A DNA stretch of 64,000 bases from Duganella sp. CF402 (GTDB lineage: Bacteria; Pseudomonadota; Gammaproteobacteria; Burkholderiales; Burkholderiaceae_D): positions 248,001 through 312,000 of the forward strand of contig NZ_FOBG01000001.1 of the NCBI RefSeq assembly GCF_900109645.1, read 5' to 3'. Each line of letters begins with the position of its first letter. Position 1 is the first letter of the stretch. This document shows, one piece after another, positions 38,801 to 48,193 of this stretch. The position numbers and the translations under genes are program-made. The notes under the pieces were generated by a model. The model ran no database searches. It was not told the origin of the DNA and saw nothing but the letters and a program-made list of their open reading frames with translations.

Positions 38801-41800
38801 CAGGTACACCGGCGCGACCACCTTCAACGCCACCGGCAACGCTGGCGACAACCAGCTCGAAGGCGGCGCCGGCAACGACACGCTGAACGGCGCGGCCGGC
38901 AACGACACCCTGATGGGTGGCGCCGGCAACGACAGCCTGCAAGGCGGCGACGGCAATGACGACGTGCGCGGCGGCGACGGCAACGACACCGTGCTTGGCG
39001 GCGCCGGCAACGACCTGCTGGCCGGCGGCGTCGGCAGCGGCGCCGACTCGCTCGACGGCGGCGCCGGCAGCGACACCCTGATCGGCGGCGCCGGCAACGA
39101 TACGCTGGAAGGCGGCCTGATCACCGACAAGATCGGCTACACCGATGCCAACGTGGTGTCGTACAACGAAGCGGGCGCCGGCATCAACCTCAACCTGCAG
39201 ACCGGCACGGCGCAGGATGGCCTGGGTGGCACCGATAAACTGAGCAACATCAACATCGTGGTCGGTTCCACCCACGACGACACCATCACCGGCAGCAATG
39301 CCTTGCTGCTGGAGCAGTTCGAAGGCGGCGCCGGCGACGACGTCATCGACGGCGGCGCGGTCGATGCGCTGAACCAGGAAGGCAATAACCGCGTCACCTT
39401 CTTGCGCGCCACCGGCGGCGTGACGGTCGACCTGGCGGACGGCACCTCGGACGGCGACGGCGTCGGCCACGATACCCTCACCAACATCACCCAGGTGCGC
39501 GGGACCGCATGGGACGATGAACTGTCGGGTTCGGACACCGCGTTGACCGAACAGTTCGAAGGCCTGGGCGGCAACGACACCATCGACGGCCGTGGCGGCA
39601 TCGACATTGTGCGCTACGACAACGCCGCCAGCGGCGTGGAAGTCGACCTGAATGCCGGCATGGCCGATGACGGCACCGGCGGCACCGACACCCTGATCAA
39701 CATCGAAGGCGTGCGCGGCTCGGCCTTTAACGATACCCTGACCGGCGGCAACCCGGACAACGGTATCGACGTCCATGACGGCAAGATCGAAATCTTCATG
39801 GGCAACGGCGGCAACGACCTCATCGATGGCGGCGATGGCTACGACCGCGCCGACTACACCTCGGCCACCAGCGCCGTCACGGTCAATCTCGGCGCCGGCA
39901 CGGCGCTGGATGGCCTGGGCGGCACCGACAGCTTGAGCAACATCGAGGGCGTGCGCGGCTCGGCCTTCAACGACACCCTGATCGGCAGCGACGATGGCGA
40001 GTTCGAATCGTTCGAAGGCCGCGAGGGCAACGACAGCATCGACGGCCTGGGCGGCATCGACCGCGTCGACTACGACCGCGCCAAGGCCGGCGTCGGGGTC
40101 AACCTGCTTACCGGCATCGCGACCGACGGCTACGGCGGCACCGACAAGCTGCTCAACATCGAAGACGTGCGCGGCTCGTCGTTCAACGACACCATCACCG
40201 GCAACGCCGAGGACAACTACCTGCAAGGCCTGGATGGCAACGACAGCCTGCAGGGCGGCGCCGGCTTCGACCTGCTGAGCGCCGGCAGAGGCGTCGACAC
40301 GGTGGATGGCGGCGCCGATGAGGACACGCTGGCGTTGATCGGCAATTACGCCGACTACACCATCAGCCGTCCGAACGACACCGACGTGCTGCTGGTGAAC
40401 ATCGGCACCGGCGAGAGCATCACGGTGCGCAACGTTGAATTCTTCGAGTTCGACGACGTCGGCCTGAGTTTCGAGGACGTCACCCTGAACTCCGCCAGCG
40501 GCCTGCCGGACCTGATCACGGGCACGCCGGACGCCGACAGCATCGACGGCCTGGGCGGCGCCGACACAATGGTCGGCATGGACGGCGATGACGTCTATAC
40601 GGTCGATGTCGCCGGTGACGTGATCGAGGAAATGCCGGACGAGGGCAACGATACGGTGAAGGTGGCCTTCAAGGCTGCCGCCACCTACACGCTGGGCGAG
40701 AACGTGGAGAACGCGGAGGTCGTCGCCGCCGCCACCATCGCGATCAACCTGACCGGCAACGAACTCGATAACAAGCTGACCGGCAACGGCGCCGCCAACA
40801 AACTGATCGGCGGTGACGGCAACGACTTCCTGGACGGCCGCGCCGGCAACGACATCATGATCGGCGGCAATGGCCACGACAACTATTTCGTTGATGCGGC
40901 CGGCGACGTGGTGACCGAAGAGGCCGGCATCGACGGTGGCTACGACTCTGTCTACACCTCGCTGGGGAGTTACACGCTGGGCGCCAATGTGGAAGGGCTG
41001 GCCTACACCGGCACCAGCACCTTTGTCGGCATCGGCAACGCGCTCAACAACAACATCACCGGCGGCGCCGGCAATGACAGCCTGAGCGGCGGTGCCGGCG
41101 GTGACTTCCTGAGCGGCGGCGCCGGCAACGACACCCTCGACGGTGGCGCGGTCACCGACCGCGTCAACTACTCCGACGGCAACTACGCCGCCTATTTCTC
41201 GGCGACTGCGGGCGTCCAAGTCAATCTCGCCACCGGCGAGGCGCTGGATGGCCAGGGCGGCAAGGACAAGCTGGTCAACATCAACATGGTGTATGGCTCC
41301 GATTTCAGCGACACCATCACCGGTAGCAGCACCCTGATCGGCGAGTTCTTCAACGCCGGCAAGGGCGACAACATCATCAACGGTGGCGCCATTGTCAACG
41401 CCGACCAGAACAGCAACCTGGTCTACTACTTCGGCTGGGACAGCGATACTGGCGTCAACATCGACCTGCAGGCCGGGACCGCCGAGCACCACGGCGGCAG
41501 CGTCGATACGCTGACCAACATCAACCAGCTGGTGGGCTCGATCCACGACGATACGCTGCTCGGCTCGGACAGCGCGGTGACGGAAAGCTTCGACGGCTAC
41601 CTCGGCAGCAACGAGATCGACGGCCGTGGCGGCTTCGACTTCGTGCGCTACGACTTTGCCCAGGATGGCGGCGTGTTCGTCGACCTGTCGGCCGGCACCG
41701 CCGACAAGGGCACCGGCATCGACACCTTGAGCAATATCGAAGGCGTGGTCGGCTCGATGTTCGACGACACCATCATCGGCGGCAATCCCGACAACGGCGT

Positions 41801-44800
41801 CGAGATTGGCGACGGCCTGATGGAAGTGTTCATCGGCGGCTACGGCAACGACTCCATCGACGGTGGCGAGGGCTACGACCGGGTCGACTTCATCACCAGT
41901 ACCGCCGCCGTAGTGGTCGACCTCGGCGCCGGCACGGCACAGGATGGCCTGGGCGGCACCGACGAGCTGACGAACATCGAAGGCGTGCGCGGCACGGCCT
42001 TCAACGACACCCTGAGCGGCAGCGACGACGGCGAGTTCGAAACCTTCGAAGGCCTGGCCGGCAACGACAGCATCGACGGCAAGGGCGGCATCGACCGCGT
42101 CGACTACGACGATGCCAAGACCGCCGTGGTGGTCAACCTGGCCACCGGCGCCACCGACACCGGCAAGGATGGCTACGGCGGCACCGACAAGCTGCTCAAC
42201 ATCGAAGACGTGCGCGGCTCGAAGGGCTTTGGCGACAGCATCACCGGCAGCGCCGCCGACAACCATCTGGAAGGCCTGGGCGGCAACGACACCCTGAACG
42301 GCGGCGCCGGCGCGGACGTGCTGGATGCCGGCACCGGGGTCGACCTGGTCGACGGCGGCGCCGACAGCGACACGCTGGTCCTGCTGGGCAACTATGCCAG
42401 CTACACCATCGAGCGTCCGACCGCGACCGACCTGCTGCTGAAAAATACCGGCACCGGCGAAACCATCACCGTGCGCAATGTCGAGAACTTCGTGTTTGCC
42501 GATGGCACGCGTAGTTACAACGAAACCATCGCCAACAAGCAAAGCATCTTCGGCGACTTCATGATCGGTACGAGCGGCGCTGACTCGATCGACGGCCTGG
42601 GCGGCGCCGACACCATGACCGGCTTCGACGGCGACGATATCTATGTGGCCGACGTGGCAGGCGACGTGGTGGTCGAGGCGGCGGATGGCGGCAAAGACAT
42701 GGTCGAAGTGAAGTTCGCGGCGGCCGGCACCTACACGCTGGCCGACAACGTGGAGGAGGCCAAGGTCACGGCGGCGGCCACCATTGCCGTCAATGTGGTC
42801 GGCAATGCGCAAAGCAATAAGCTGACCGGCAACGGCGCGGCCAACAAGCTGGACGGCGGCGCCGGCAACGACACGCTGGACGGCGGCGCCGGCGGCGACT
42901 CCATGAGCGGTGGCGAAGGCAACGACCGCTACTACGTCGAGTCCGCCACCGACACGGTCAAGGAAGACCTGGATGCGGGCTACGACGTGGTGTACACCAC
43001 GCTGGCCAGCTACACGCTGACGGCCAACGTCGACAAGCTGGAGTTCAAGGGCAGCGGCAAGTTCAGCGGCACTGGCAATGCGCTGGACAACGATATCTAC
43101 GGCGGCGCCGGCGACGACACCGTCAACGGCATGGGCGGTAGCGATGCGCTGTACGGCAACGAAGGCAATGACAGCGTGCTGGGCGGCGAGGGCGACGACG
43201 CCATCGACGTCGGCACCGGCACTGCCGACGTGGCCGATGGCGGCGCGGGCGCCGATACGCTGGTGTTGTTGGGCGACTTCGATGCCTACACGCGCAAGCG
43301 CGTCTCGGCCACCGACACCCTGCTGGTGAACAGCAGCACCGGCGAGTCGGTCATCCTCCGCAATATCGAGACCGTCGTCTTCAACGGCGACTTCAAGACG
43401 CTGGACGAAGTCAACTTCAACCTGCCGAGCGCAGGCAACGACGACCTCGAAGGCACGGACGGCAACGATTCGATGGACGGCGGCCTCGGCAACGACACGA
43501 TGGCCGGCCTCGACGGCGACGACATCTACGTGGTCGACGTGGCCACCGACGTGGTCACCGAGGCGGCGGACGCCGGCAGGGACACGGTGCAAGTGGCGTT
43601 CAAGACCGCCGGCGGTACCTACAGCATGACCGCCAACGTCGAAGACGCCGCGATCACCGGCAGCGTGGCCACCAACATCGTCGGCAACACGCTGGACAAC
43701 GTCCTGACCGGCAACGCCGTGGCCAACAAGCTGGAAGGCGGCGAGGGCAATGACTCGCTGATCGGCGGCGCCGGCAGTGACACCATGATCGGCGGCCTGG
43801 GCAACGACACCTTCGTGGTGGACGTGGCCTCCGACGTGGTGACCGAAGTGGACGGCGGCGGCACCGACCGCGTGGAAACCGCGCTGGCGACCTACACACT
43901 GGCGGCCTTCGTCGAGGAGCTTGAATTCAAGGGCACCGGCACGGCGACCTTCAACGCCACCGGCAACGCGCTGGACAACAAGATCGTCGGCGGCGCCAAG
44001 AACGACACCCTGAACGGCGGCCTCGGCAACGACTCGCTGACCGGCGGCGCCGGCGACGACAGCCTGCTGGGCGGCGACGGCAACGACACGCTGGTGGCCG
44101 GCACCGGCCTCAACGACATCGTTGACGGCGGCGGCGGTACCGACACCGTCAATGTGCTGGGCAATTTCGCGGCCTACACCCGCACCCGCACCACCGCCAC
44201 CGACACCAAGCTGGTGAACGCGGTGACCGGCGAAACGCTCACCATCCGCAACGTCGAGACGGTGCACTTTGTCGACGGCGACAAGACGATGAACGAAGTC
44301 AACTTCAACCTGACCAGCGCTGGCAACGACACGCTGGTCGGCGGCGACGGCAACGACATCATCAACGGCCTGGCCGGCGCCGACGACATGAGCGGCGGCC
44401 TCGGCAATGACACCTATGTGGTCGACGTGGCGGGCGACGTGGTGCACGAGCTGGCGGACGAGGGCACGGAAGACCTGGTGCAAGTGGCCTTCACCGTTGC
44501 GGGCCAGACCTACACGCTGACCGACAATGTGGAGAAAGGCGCGGTCACCGGCACGGTCGCCACCAACCTGAAGGGCAACGGACTGGACAACGTCCTGACC
44601 GGCAACGCGGTCGCCAACAAGCTGGAAGGCGGTGAGGGCAACGACAAGCTGATCGGCGGCCTCGGCACCGACACCATGATCGGCGGCCTGGGCAACGACA
44701 CCTTCGTGGTGGACGTGGCCGCCGATGTGGTCACCGAGCTCGACGGCGTCGGCACCGACCTGGTGGAAACCGCGCTGGCCAGCTACACGCTGGCCGCGCT

Positions 44801-47800
44801 GGCCTTTGTCGAGAACCTGAGCTACACCGGCGCGGCAGCCTTCACCGGCACCGGCAATGCGCTGAACAACGCCATCGCCGGCGGCGTCGGCAAAGACACC
44901 CTGACTGGCGGCCTCGGCAACGATTCGCTGAGCGGCGGCGCCGGCGACGACAGCCTGCTGGGCGGCGAGGGCAACGACACGCTGGTGGCTGGCACTGGCG
45001 TCGCCGATATCGCCGATGGCGGCCTCGGCGACGGCGACGTGGTCAATGTGCTGGGCAACTTCGCGGCCTACACCCGCACCCGCGTCACCGCCGCCGACAC
45101 CAAGCTGGTGAATGCGGTGACCGGTGAGTCGCTCACCATCCGCAACGTCGAGACGGTGCACTTTGCCGATGGCGACAAGTCGCTGGCGGAAGTCAACGAC
45201 AACCTCGCCAGCGCCGGCAACGACACGCTGACCGGCACCGATGGCGACGATGCCCTGAACGGCGGCGCCGGCGCCGACACCATGATCGGCCTCGACGGCG
45301 ACGACACCTACACGGTCGAAGTGAGCGGCGATGTGGTGGTCGAAGACGCCGACGAGGGCGCCGACCTGGTCAAGGTGGCCTTCACCGCGGCCGGCCAGAC
45401 CTACATCCTGACCGACAACGTCGAAAACGCCACCGTCACCGGCACGGTGGCCACCAACCTGGCCGGCAACGGCCTGGCCAACATCCTGACCGGCAATGCC
45501 GTGGCCAACAAGCTGGAAGGTGCTGGCGGCAACGACACCCTGATCGGCGGCGCCGGCACCGACACCATGATCGGCGGCAGCGGCGACGACGTGTACGTGG
45601 TCGATGTGGCGGCCGATGTGGTGACCGAGGCGGACAGCGCCGGCTCCGACCGTATCGAGACGGCGCTGGCCAGCTACTCGCTGGCCACGGTCGCCAACGT
45701 CGAAAACCTGACCTACACCGCGACCACCGCCACCGCCTTCACCGGCACCGGCAACGCGCTGAACAACGCCATCGTCGGCGGCCTCGGCAAGGACACTCTG
45801 AACGGCGGCCTCGGCAACGATTCGCTGTCCGGCGGCGCCGGCGACGACAGCCTGCTCGGCGGTGCTGGCAACGACACGCTGGTGGCCGGCACCGGCGCGG
45901 CCGACGTGCTCGACGGCGGCGAGGGCGACGGCGACGTGGTGAATGTACTGGGCAACTTCGCCGCTTACACCCGTACCCGCGTGTCGACCACCGACACCAA
46001 GCTGGTCAACGCTGCCACCGGCGAATCGATGATCATCCGCAATGTGGAAACCGTGCACTTTGCCGACGGCGACAAGTTGATCGCGGAAGTCATCAACAAC
46101 GCCGCCACCTCCGGCAACGACACGCTGACTGGCACCGACGGCGCCGACACCATGAATGGCCTGGCCGGCGCGGACGACCTCAGCGGCAATGCCGGCAACG
46201 ACACCTATGTGCTCGATGTCGCCGGCGATGTGGTGCACGAGCTGGCGGACGAGGGTACGGACCTGGTACAAGTGGCTTACACTGCCGCCGGCCTGACCTA
46301 CACCCTGGCCGACAACGTGGAAAACGCCACCGTCACCGGCACCGTGGCCACCAACCTGACCGGCAACGGCCTGGCCAACATCCTGACCGGCAACGCGGTC
46401 GCCAACAAGCTGGACGGCGGCCTCGGCAACGACACGCTGATCGGCGGCGCCGGCACCGACACCATGATCGGCGGCGGCGGCAACGATGTGTACGTGGTCG
46501 ACGTGGCGGCCGACGTGGTGACGGAGGCGGATAGCGGCGGCACCGACCGCGTCGAGACGGCGCTGGCCAGCTACACGCTGGGCACGTTTGTCGAGAACCT
46601 GAGCTACACGGCCACCACCACCGTCGGCTTCGCGGGCACCGGCAATGCGTTGAACAATGCCATCATCGGCGGCCTCGGCAAGGATACCCTTACCGGTGGC
46701 CTCGGCAACGATTCGCTGACCGGCGGTGCCGGCGACGACAGCCTGCTCGGTGGCGACGGCAACGACACCATCGACGCCGGCACCGGCCTCGCCGATCTCG
46801 TTGACGGCGGCCTGGGCGACGACGTGGTGAACGTGCTGGGTAACTTCGCGGCCTACACGCGCAGCCGCACCACCGCCACCGACACCAAGCTGGTCAACGC
46901 CGTTACCGGCGAAGTGCTGACCATCCGCAATGTTGAGACGGTGCACTTTGCTGACGGCGACAAGACGCTGACGGAGGTCAATGCCAACCTGCCGAGCACC
47001 GCCAACGATACGCTGACCGGCACCGACGGCAACGACACCATCAACGGCCTGGCCGGCGCCGACAGCATGAGCGGCGGCCTCGGCAACGATACCTATGTGG
47101 TCGATGTGAGCGGCGACAGCGTGACCGAAGCTGCGGACGAGGGCACGGACCTGGTGCAGGTGGCCTACACCACGGCCGGCCAGACCTACATTCTGGGCGC
47201 CAACATCGAGAACGCCACCGTCACCGGCACGGTGATCACTCACCTGACCGGTAACGATCTGGACAACATCCTGACCGGCAACGGCGTCGCCAACAAGCTG
47301 GACGGCGGCTTGGGTAACGACAAGCTGATCGGCGGCGTCGGCAACGACACCCTGATCGGCGGCGCCGGCAACGATGTCTACGTGGTCGATGTGGCCGGCG
47401 ACGTCGTGACCGAGGGCGTGGATGCCGGCACCGACCGCGTTGAAACCGCGCTGGCCACCTATTCGCTGGCGGCGCTTACCAACGTCGAAAACCTGAGCTA
47501 CACGGCGACCACCACCACTGCCTTCACCGGCACCGGCAATGCGCTGGCCAACGTCATCACCGGCGGCCTGGGCGCCGACAAGCTGAACGGCGCGGCCGGC
47601 GACGATACGCTGATCGGCGGCGGCGGCAACGACGCCCTGAACGGCGGCGACGGCGCCGACAGCTTCGTGTTCAACAGCCTGACCGGCATCGACACGATCA
47701 CTGGCTTTGTCAGCGGCACCGACAAAATCAGCATCAGCCAGGCCATCCTGGCGATCGGCGACGGCGATCTGGTGGTGGAGGACGGGGAAACGCGCGGCGC

Positions 47801-48080
47801 GGCGGGCGGCTTCAGCGCCGACGCCGAGCTGGTGGTGTTCACTGCCAACGCCGGCGGCACCGCGGCGGCGGCCGCTGCCACGGCGATCGGCTCGGCCACC
47901 GGCAATTACACGCTGGGCCAGCAGGCGCTGTTCGTGGTCGACAATGGCACCGCCAGCTACGTCTACCTGTTCAAGTCGAGCGGCACCGATGCAGCCGTTT
48001 CGGCGGCGGAGCTGACCCAGATCGCCATCCTGACCGGCACGCCGTCCACCAGCCTGGCGGACTACCAGTTCGTCGCCTGA
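32844..48080 (+). CDS. Giant RTX calcium-binding, type-I-secreted protein (5,078 aa)
   Basis: No N-terminal signal peptide. Domains by residue: RTX nonapeptides (GGxGxDxLx) 3-230; a first beta-rich region 286-683 (repeated GGDQRAP, VVTWQS-type blades); an Ig-like domain 690-800; RTX 803-1136; a second beta-rich region 1196-1600 and a second Ig-like domain 1606-1721; then a continuous RTX array 1723-4933; and a C-terminal type I secretion region 4936-5078 (FNSLTGIDTITGFVSGTDKI, ending LADYQFVA). The RTX modules bind Ca2+ and fold outside the cell. Probably a surface adhesin or biofilm matrix protein; no catalytic domain seen. No type I exporter genes are in the window. AGGGATAC precedes the ATG; a strong terminator follows. 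Confidence 0.9.
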   Translation: MGNIINGTDGADGLFAGNGGDTLNGFGGNDVLQGGNGADVINAGAGDDFINVRGKGDDTVDGGDGNDRVTYYTTGKLTLNLEDGNADDSSGFIDHLTNIERISGTAGFGDVITGRADTNETLYGNGGNDTLDGGVGGSDTTGYSFIAPGAGGVQVNLALGTSSGPDGNDVLSNFENVEGSINNDTLTGDDGANILWGGDGDDLLIGAGGNDTLVGGAGNDRAVFSGNRSDYTLTTQDNGDVTVQDNRGGSPDGTDTVRGVKYLQFADTTLEAKPMDQVVSSVKAGHQAFNFSLMLRGTGGQGANGYATVFRGGDDNGEGIYVRVFTGDGVARTEDILVNSSTAGDQRAPTAVALQDGTFVVMWDSTPETSPYPNAGLIDIKMQHFDADGNKMGGEVTVNTTTAFQQRFPSAIATADGGFFAVWQSRQEGSGPTASYGVYGQKFDIAGNKVGAELHINTTEAGNQLFPLVRQAGADANADGIPDQLVVLWEDLGLTGAVRIAQQFLNGDGSKSGGESFIYSAPAGSSMNFVHQAEVEGGYVVSWTMTLADGTGAVMARLFNENGTPRGAAFTVASGEYYYGTDAISVFNGDVMMVWDVHHADGSSAIVGRNFNVVTGAPSGATYLISNHANGASLMYPTVSPSGNNDVLVSWNTQGNQIDGEISGVYQQLVNGNGQFENGVFNTGATPDATSFTVQVVAGGAAPQTDTQGRYVLNAALTSGDSTVLSHLALKGTAAFGTTVTIYSDGNPLLKVGVDDSGKWTADIKDLAAGTHALTAVVTDVHGNASAASAAFEVTVDNDVIEGTSGADDEDYWIGHGADGNAQVLNGGAGNDTLYGAGGSDTMNGGAGDDTFLISKGEMAFEQADEGTDTIISTYSLALPANIENLTFDSDADGYLVGNNLDNVLTGGDGGNFIHGMGGNDTLIGNGGGNNFQGGEGNDLEQGGSYGDYFIGGAGDTGDDTMDGGAGNDIINLSPGHDAIIGGEGDEDVLQTRVEGASHGVNINLATGIIVDNGFGESGTVTGIEEVEGTQFADTLIGSAADEQLISHGGSDSIDGGAGKDIVFYGGSANFTGSLSTGTGTSTDGTVTFTNVEGLGGGSGNDSLTGSAGNDSLGGFLGDDTMTGLGGNDELWALGGKDTAVYRGKQADYNISTNADGTVTVQDKRTSGTTLDGTDTLHGVRTLQFADGSVDLKVLDRVVSSAPAGYQVYQTTAAHWYLDGGYIQVFRATDGSGDGLYARVFDEDGNPDGNDILINAGNTGGDQRAPVVASMISGGYAVAYHSNPALGAGYADSGWDVMVQLLDNSGHLVGGAINVGTTAGVGQRLPTVAGLTNGNFVVTWQSAQAGDDGHLAVYARVFSSTGMPYGPEIKVGTSSEYAQTSPVATALDDGGAIITWAGVNDDGHFGFISQRFGPGGAKVGDAYTVFEVGGPDSTVSAIHTTTLNDGGHVLTWIYDADGPTREGELGTGPDVVMARHYDADGNPAGDAFVVSAAGLQRSSSVLGLSDGSYLVVWDVENTDGTSAIMGRRYNSDNSPAAAEFKISNAASAGIKVFPTLAEFQPGQIVVAWGTQDAPAITSSGGIYQQIIDFNGNPLFYVGDSSITKPATPTLTVQTVVGGSVPVLDPAYPSAAYYLKDAPLTTGATTANNHLVVSGTAVAGSTVTIKVGTGIPKTVGVDDDGRWALDIKDLADGTYAVTATVTDLFGKTSLTSTAFTVTVKAGITGTGLADGESYWAARGADGTAQSLFGGDGNDTLNGGGGADTLNGGAGDDTYIVANGGIVITEAPGAGTDTVKTSLAALTLAANVENGMALGAGAVALTGNALNNVLSGNSGNDTLDGAAGNDTLAGGVGDDSYTVDAVGDVIIENASAGTDAVKVMLAAAGTYTLSANIENATVGNAIAVNLAGNEQANLLTGNAAVNKLEGGAGNDTLDGGAGIDSLVGGSGDDTYVVDVAGDVVTELDGGGKDTILTGLGTYTLTAANVEIVRYTGATTFNATGNAGDNQLEGGAGNDTLNGAAGNDTLMGGAGNDSLQGGDGNDDVRGGDGNDTVLGGAGNDLLAGGVGSGADSLDGGAGSDTLIGGAGNDTLEGGLITDKIGYTDANVVSYNEAGAGINLNLQTGTAQDGLGGTDKLSNINIVVGSTHDDTITGSNALLLEQFEGGAGDDVIDGGAVDALNQEGNNRVTFLRATGGVTVDLADGTSDGDGVGHDTLTNITQVRGTAWDDELSGSDTALTEQFEGLGGNDTIDGRGGIDIVRYDNAASGVEVDLNAGMADDGTGGTDTLINIEGVRGSAFNDTLTGGNPDNGIDVHDGKIEIFMGNGGNDLIDGGDGYDRADYTSATSAVTVNLGAGTALDGLGGTDSLSNIEGVRGSAFNDTLIGSDDGEFESFEGREGNDSIDGLGGIDRVDYDRAKAGVGVNLLTGIATDGYGGTDKLLNIEDVRGSSFNDTITGNAEDNYLQGLDGNDSLQGGAGFDLLSAGRGVDTVDGGADEDTLALIGNYADYTISRPNDTDVLLVNIGTGESITVRNVEFFEFDDVGLSFEDVTLNSASGLPDLITGTPDADSIDGLGGADTMVGMDGDDVYTVDVAGDVIEEMPDEGNDTVKVAFKAAATYTLGENVENAEVVAAATIAINLTGNELDNKLTGNGAANKLIGGDGNDFLDGRAGNDIMIGGNGHDNYFVDAAGDVVTEEAGIDGGYDSVYTSLGSYTLGANVEGLAYTGTSTFVGIGNALNNNITGGAGNDSLSGGAGGDFLSGGAGNDTLDGGAVTDRVNYSDGNYAAYFSATAGVQVNLATGEALDGQGGKDKLVNINMVYGSDFSDTITGSSTLIGEFFNAGKGDNIINGGAIVNADQNSNLVYYFGWDSDTGVNIDLQAGTAEHHGGSVDTLTNINQLVGSIHDDTLLGSDSAVTESFDGYLGSNEIDGRGGFDFVRYDFAQDGGVFVDLSAGTADKGTGIDTLSNIEGVVGSMFDDTIIGGNPDNGVEIGDGLMEVFIGGYGNDSIDGGEGYDRVDFITSTAAVVVDLGAGTAQDGLGGTDELTNIEGVRGTAFNDTLSGSDDGEFETFEGLAGNDSIDGKGGIDRVDYDDAKTAVVVNLATGATDTGKDGYGGTDKLLNIEDVRGSKGFGDSITGSAADNHLEGLGGNDTLNGGAGADVLDAGTGVDLVDGGADSDTLVLLGNYASYTIERPTATDLLLKNTGTGETITVRNVENFVFADGTRSYNETIANKQSIFGDFMIGTSGADSIDGLGGADTMTGFDGDDIYVADVAGDVVVEAADGGKDMVEVKFAAAGTYTLADNVEEAKVTAAATIAVNVVGNAQSNKLTGNGAANKLDGGAGNDTLDGGAGGDSMSGGEGNDRYYVESATDTVKEDLDAGYDVVYTTLASYTLTANVDKLEFKGSGKFSGTGNALDNDIYGGAGDDTVNGMGGSDALYGNEGNDSVLGGEGDDAIDVGTGTADVADGGAGADTLVLLGDFDAYTRKRVSATDTLLVNSSTGESVILRNIETVVFNGDFKTLDEVNFNLPSAGNDDLEGTDGNDSMDGGLGNDTMAGLDGDDIYVVDVATDVVTEAADAGRDTVQVAFKTAGGTYSMTANVEDAAITGSVATNIVGNTLDNVLTGNAVANKLEGGEGNDSLIGGAGSDTMIGGLGNDTFVVDVASDVVTEVDGGGTDRVETALATYTLAAFVEELEFKGTGTATFNATGNALDNKIVGGAKNDTLNGGLGNDSLTGGAGDDSLLGGDGNDTLVAGTGLNDIVDGGGGTDTVNVLGNFAAYTRTRTTATDTKLVNAVTGETLTIRNVETVHFVDGDKTMNEVNFNLTSAGNDTLVGGDGNDIINGLAGADDMSGGLGNDTYVVDVAGDVVHELADEGTEDLVQVAFTVAGQTYTLTDNVEKGAVTGTVATNLKGNGLDNVLTGNAVANKLEGGEGNDKLIGGLGTDTMIGGLGNDTFVVDVAADVVTELDGVGTDLVETALASYTLAALAFVENLSYTGAAAFTGTGNALNNAIAGGVGKDTLTGGLGNDSLSGGAGDDSLLGGEGNDTLVAGTGVADIADGGLGDGDVVNVLGNFAAYTRTRVTAADTKLVNAVTGESLTIRNVETVHFADGDKSLAEVNDNLASAGNDTLTGTDGDDALNGGAGADTMIGLDGDDTYTVEVSGDVVVEDADEGADLVKVAFTAAGQTYILTDNVENATVTGTVATNLAGNGLANILTGNAVANKLEGAGGNDTLIGGAGTDTMIGGSGDDVYVVDVAADVVTEADSAGSDRIETALASYSLATVANVENLTYTATTATAFTGTGNALNNAIVGGLGKDTLNGGLGNDSLSGGAGDDSLLGGAGNDTLVAGTGAADVLDGGEGDGDVVNVLGNFAAYTRTRVSTTDTKLVNAATGESMIIRNVETVHFADGDKLIAEVINNAATSGNDTLTGTDGADTMNGLAGADDLSGNAGNDTYVLDVAGDVVHELADEGTDLVQVAYTAAGLTYTLADNVENATVTGTVATNLTGNGLANILTGNAVANKLDGGLGNDTLIGGAGTDTMIGGGGNDVYVVDVAADVVTEADSGGTDRVETALASYTLGTFVENLSYTATTTVGFAGTGNALNNAIIGGLGKDTLTGGLGNDSLTGGAGDDSLLGGDGNDTIDAGTGLADLVDGGLGDDVVNVLGNFAAYTRSRTTATDTKLVNAVTGEVLTIRNVETVHFADGDKTLTEVNANLPSTANDTLTGTDGNDTINGLAGADSMSGGLGNDTYVVDVSGDSVTEAADEGTDLVQVAYTTAGQTYILGANIENATVTGTVITHLTGNDLDNILTGNGVANKLDGGLGNDKLIGGVGNDTLIGGAGNDVYVVDVAGDVVTEGVDAGTDRVETALATYSLAALTNVENLSYTATTTTAFTGTGNALANVITGGLGADKLNGAAGDDTLIGGGGNDALNGGDGADSFVFNSLTGIDTITGFVSGTDKISISQAILAIGDGDLVVEDGETRGAAGGFSADAELVVFTANAGGTAAAAAATAIGSATGNYTLGQQALFVVDNGTASYVYLFKSSGTDAAVSAAELTQIAILTGTPSTSLADYQFVA
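39130..42510 (+). repeat. Internal duplication in the giant gene, two copies about 2.03 kb apart
   Basis: Two blocks of about 1.35 kb (39130-40480 and 41150-42510) encode closely similar series of GVxVNLxTGTAxDGxGGTDxLxNIExVxGS modules. The matching GGNPDNG codons stand at 39744 and 41778, an offset of 2,034 bases (678 codons, in frame). Confidence 0.8.
43284..47640 (+). repeat. Tandem in-frame repeats of about 0.89 kb in the giant gene
   Basis: The AYTRxR...DTKLVN.xTGE landmark recurs at 43284, 44172, 45066, 45963 and 46851, giving spacings of 888, 894, 897 and 888 bases (296-299 codons). Each unit contains RTX motifs, a YTLxxNVENATVTGTVATNL segment and the AYTR segment. Similarity between neighbours is high at both protein and DNA level. 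Confidence 0.88.
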
Positions 48081-48090
48081 CGAAGCAGGG

Positions 48091-48130
48091 CCGTCCTGCG
48101 TGCATTGGCGCACGCAGGACGGTTTTTTTT
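48091..48130 (+). terminator. Intrinsic terminator of the giant RTX gene
   Basis: A 13-bp perfect stem (CCGTCCTGCGTGC / GCACGCAGGACGG), 6-base loop and eight T, 10 bases after the stop codon. Confidence 0.95.
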
Positions 48131-48193
48131 CCTTTGCAGATGGTGCAGTGTGCCCGACACTGACAAAACCGTCATACCGCCAAGGAGAGCAGC

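Noticed and set aside
33000..47600. Regular short DNA repeats that might suggest a CRISPR array or satellite
   Set aside because: They are GGCGGC-AACGAC codon repeats encoding RTX nonapeptides, always in frame, without spacers of constant size.
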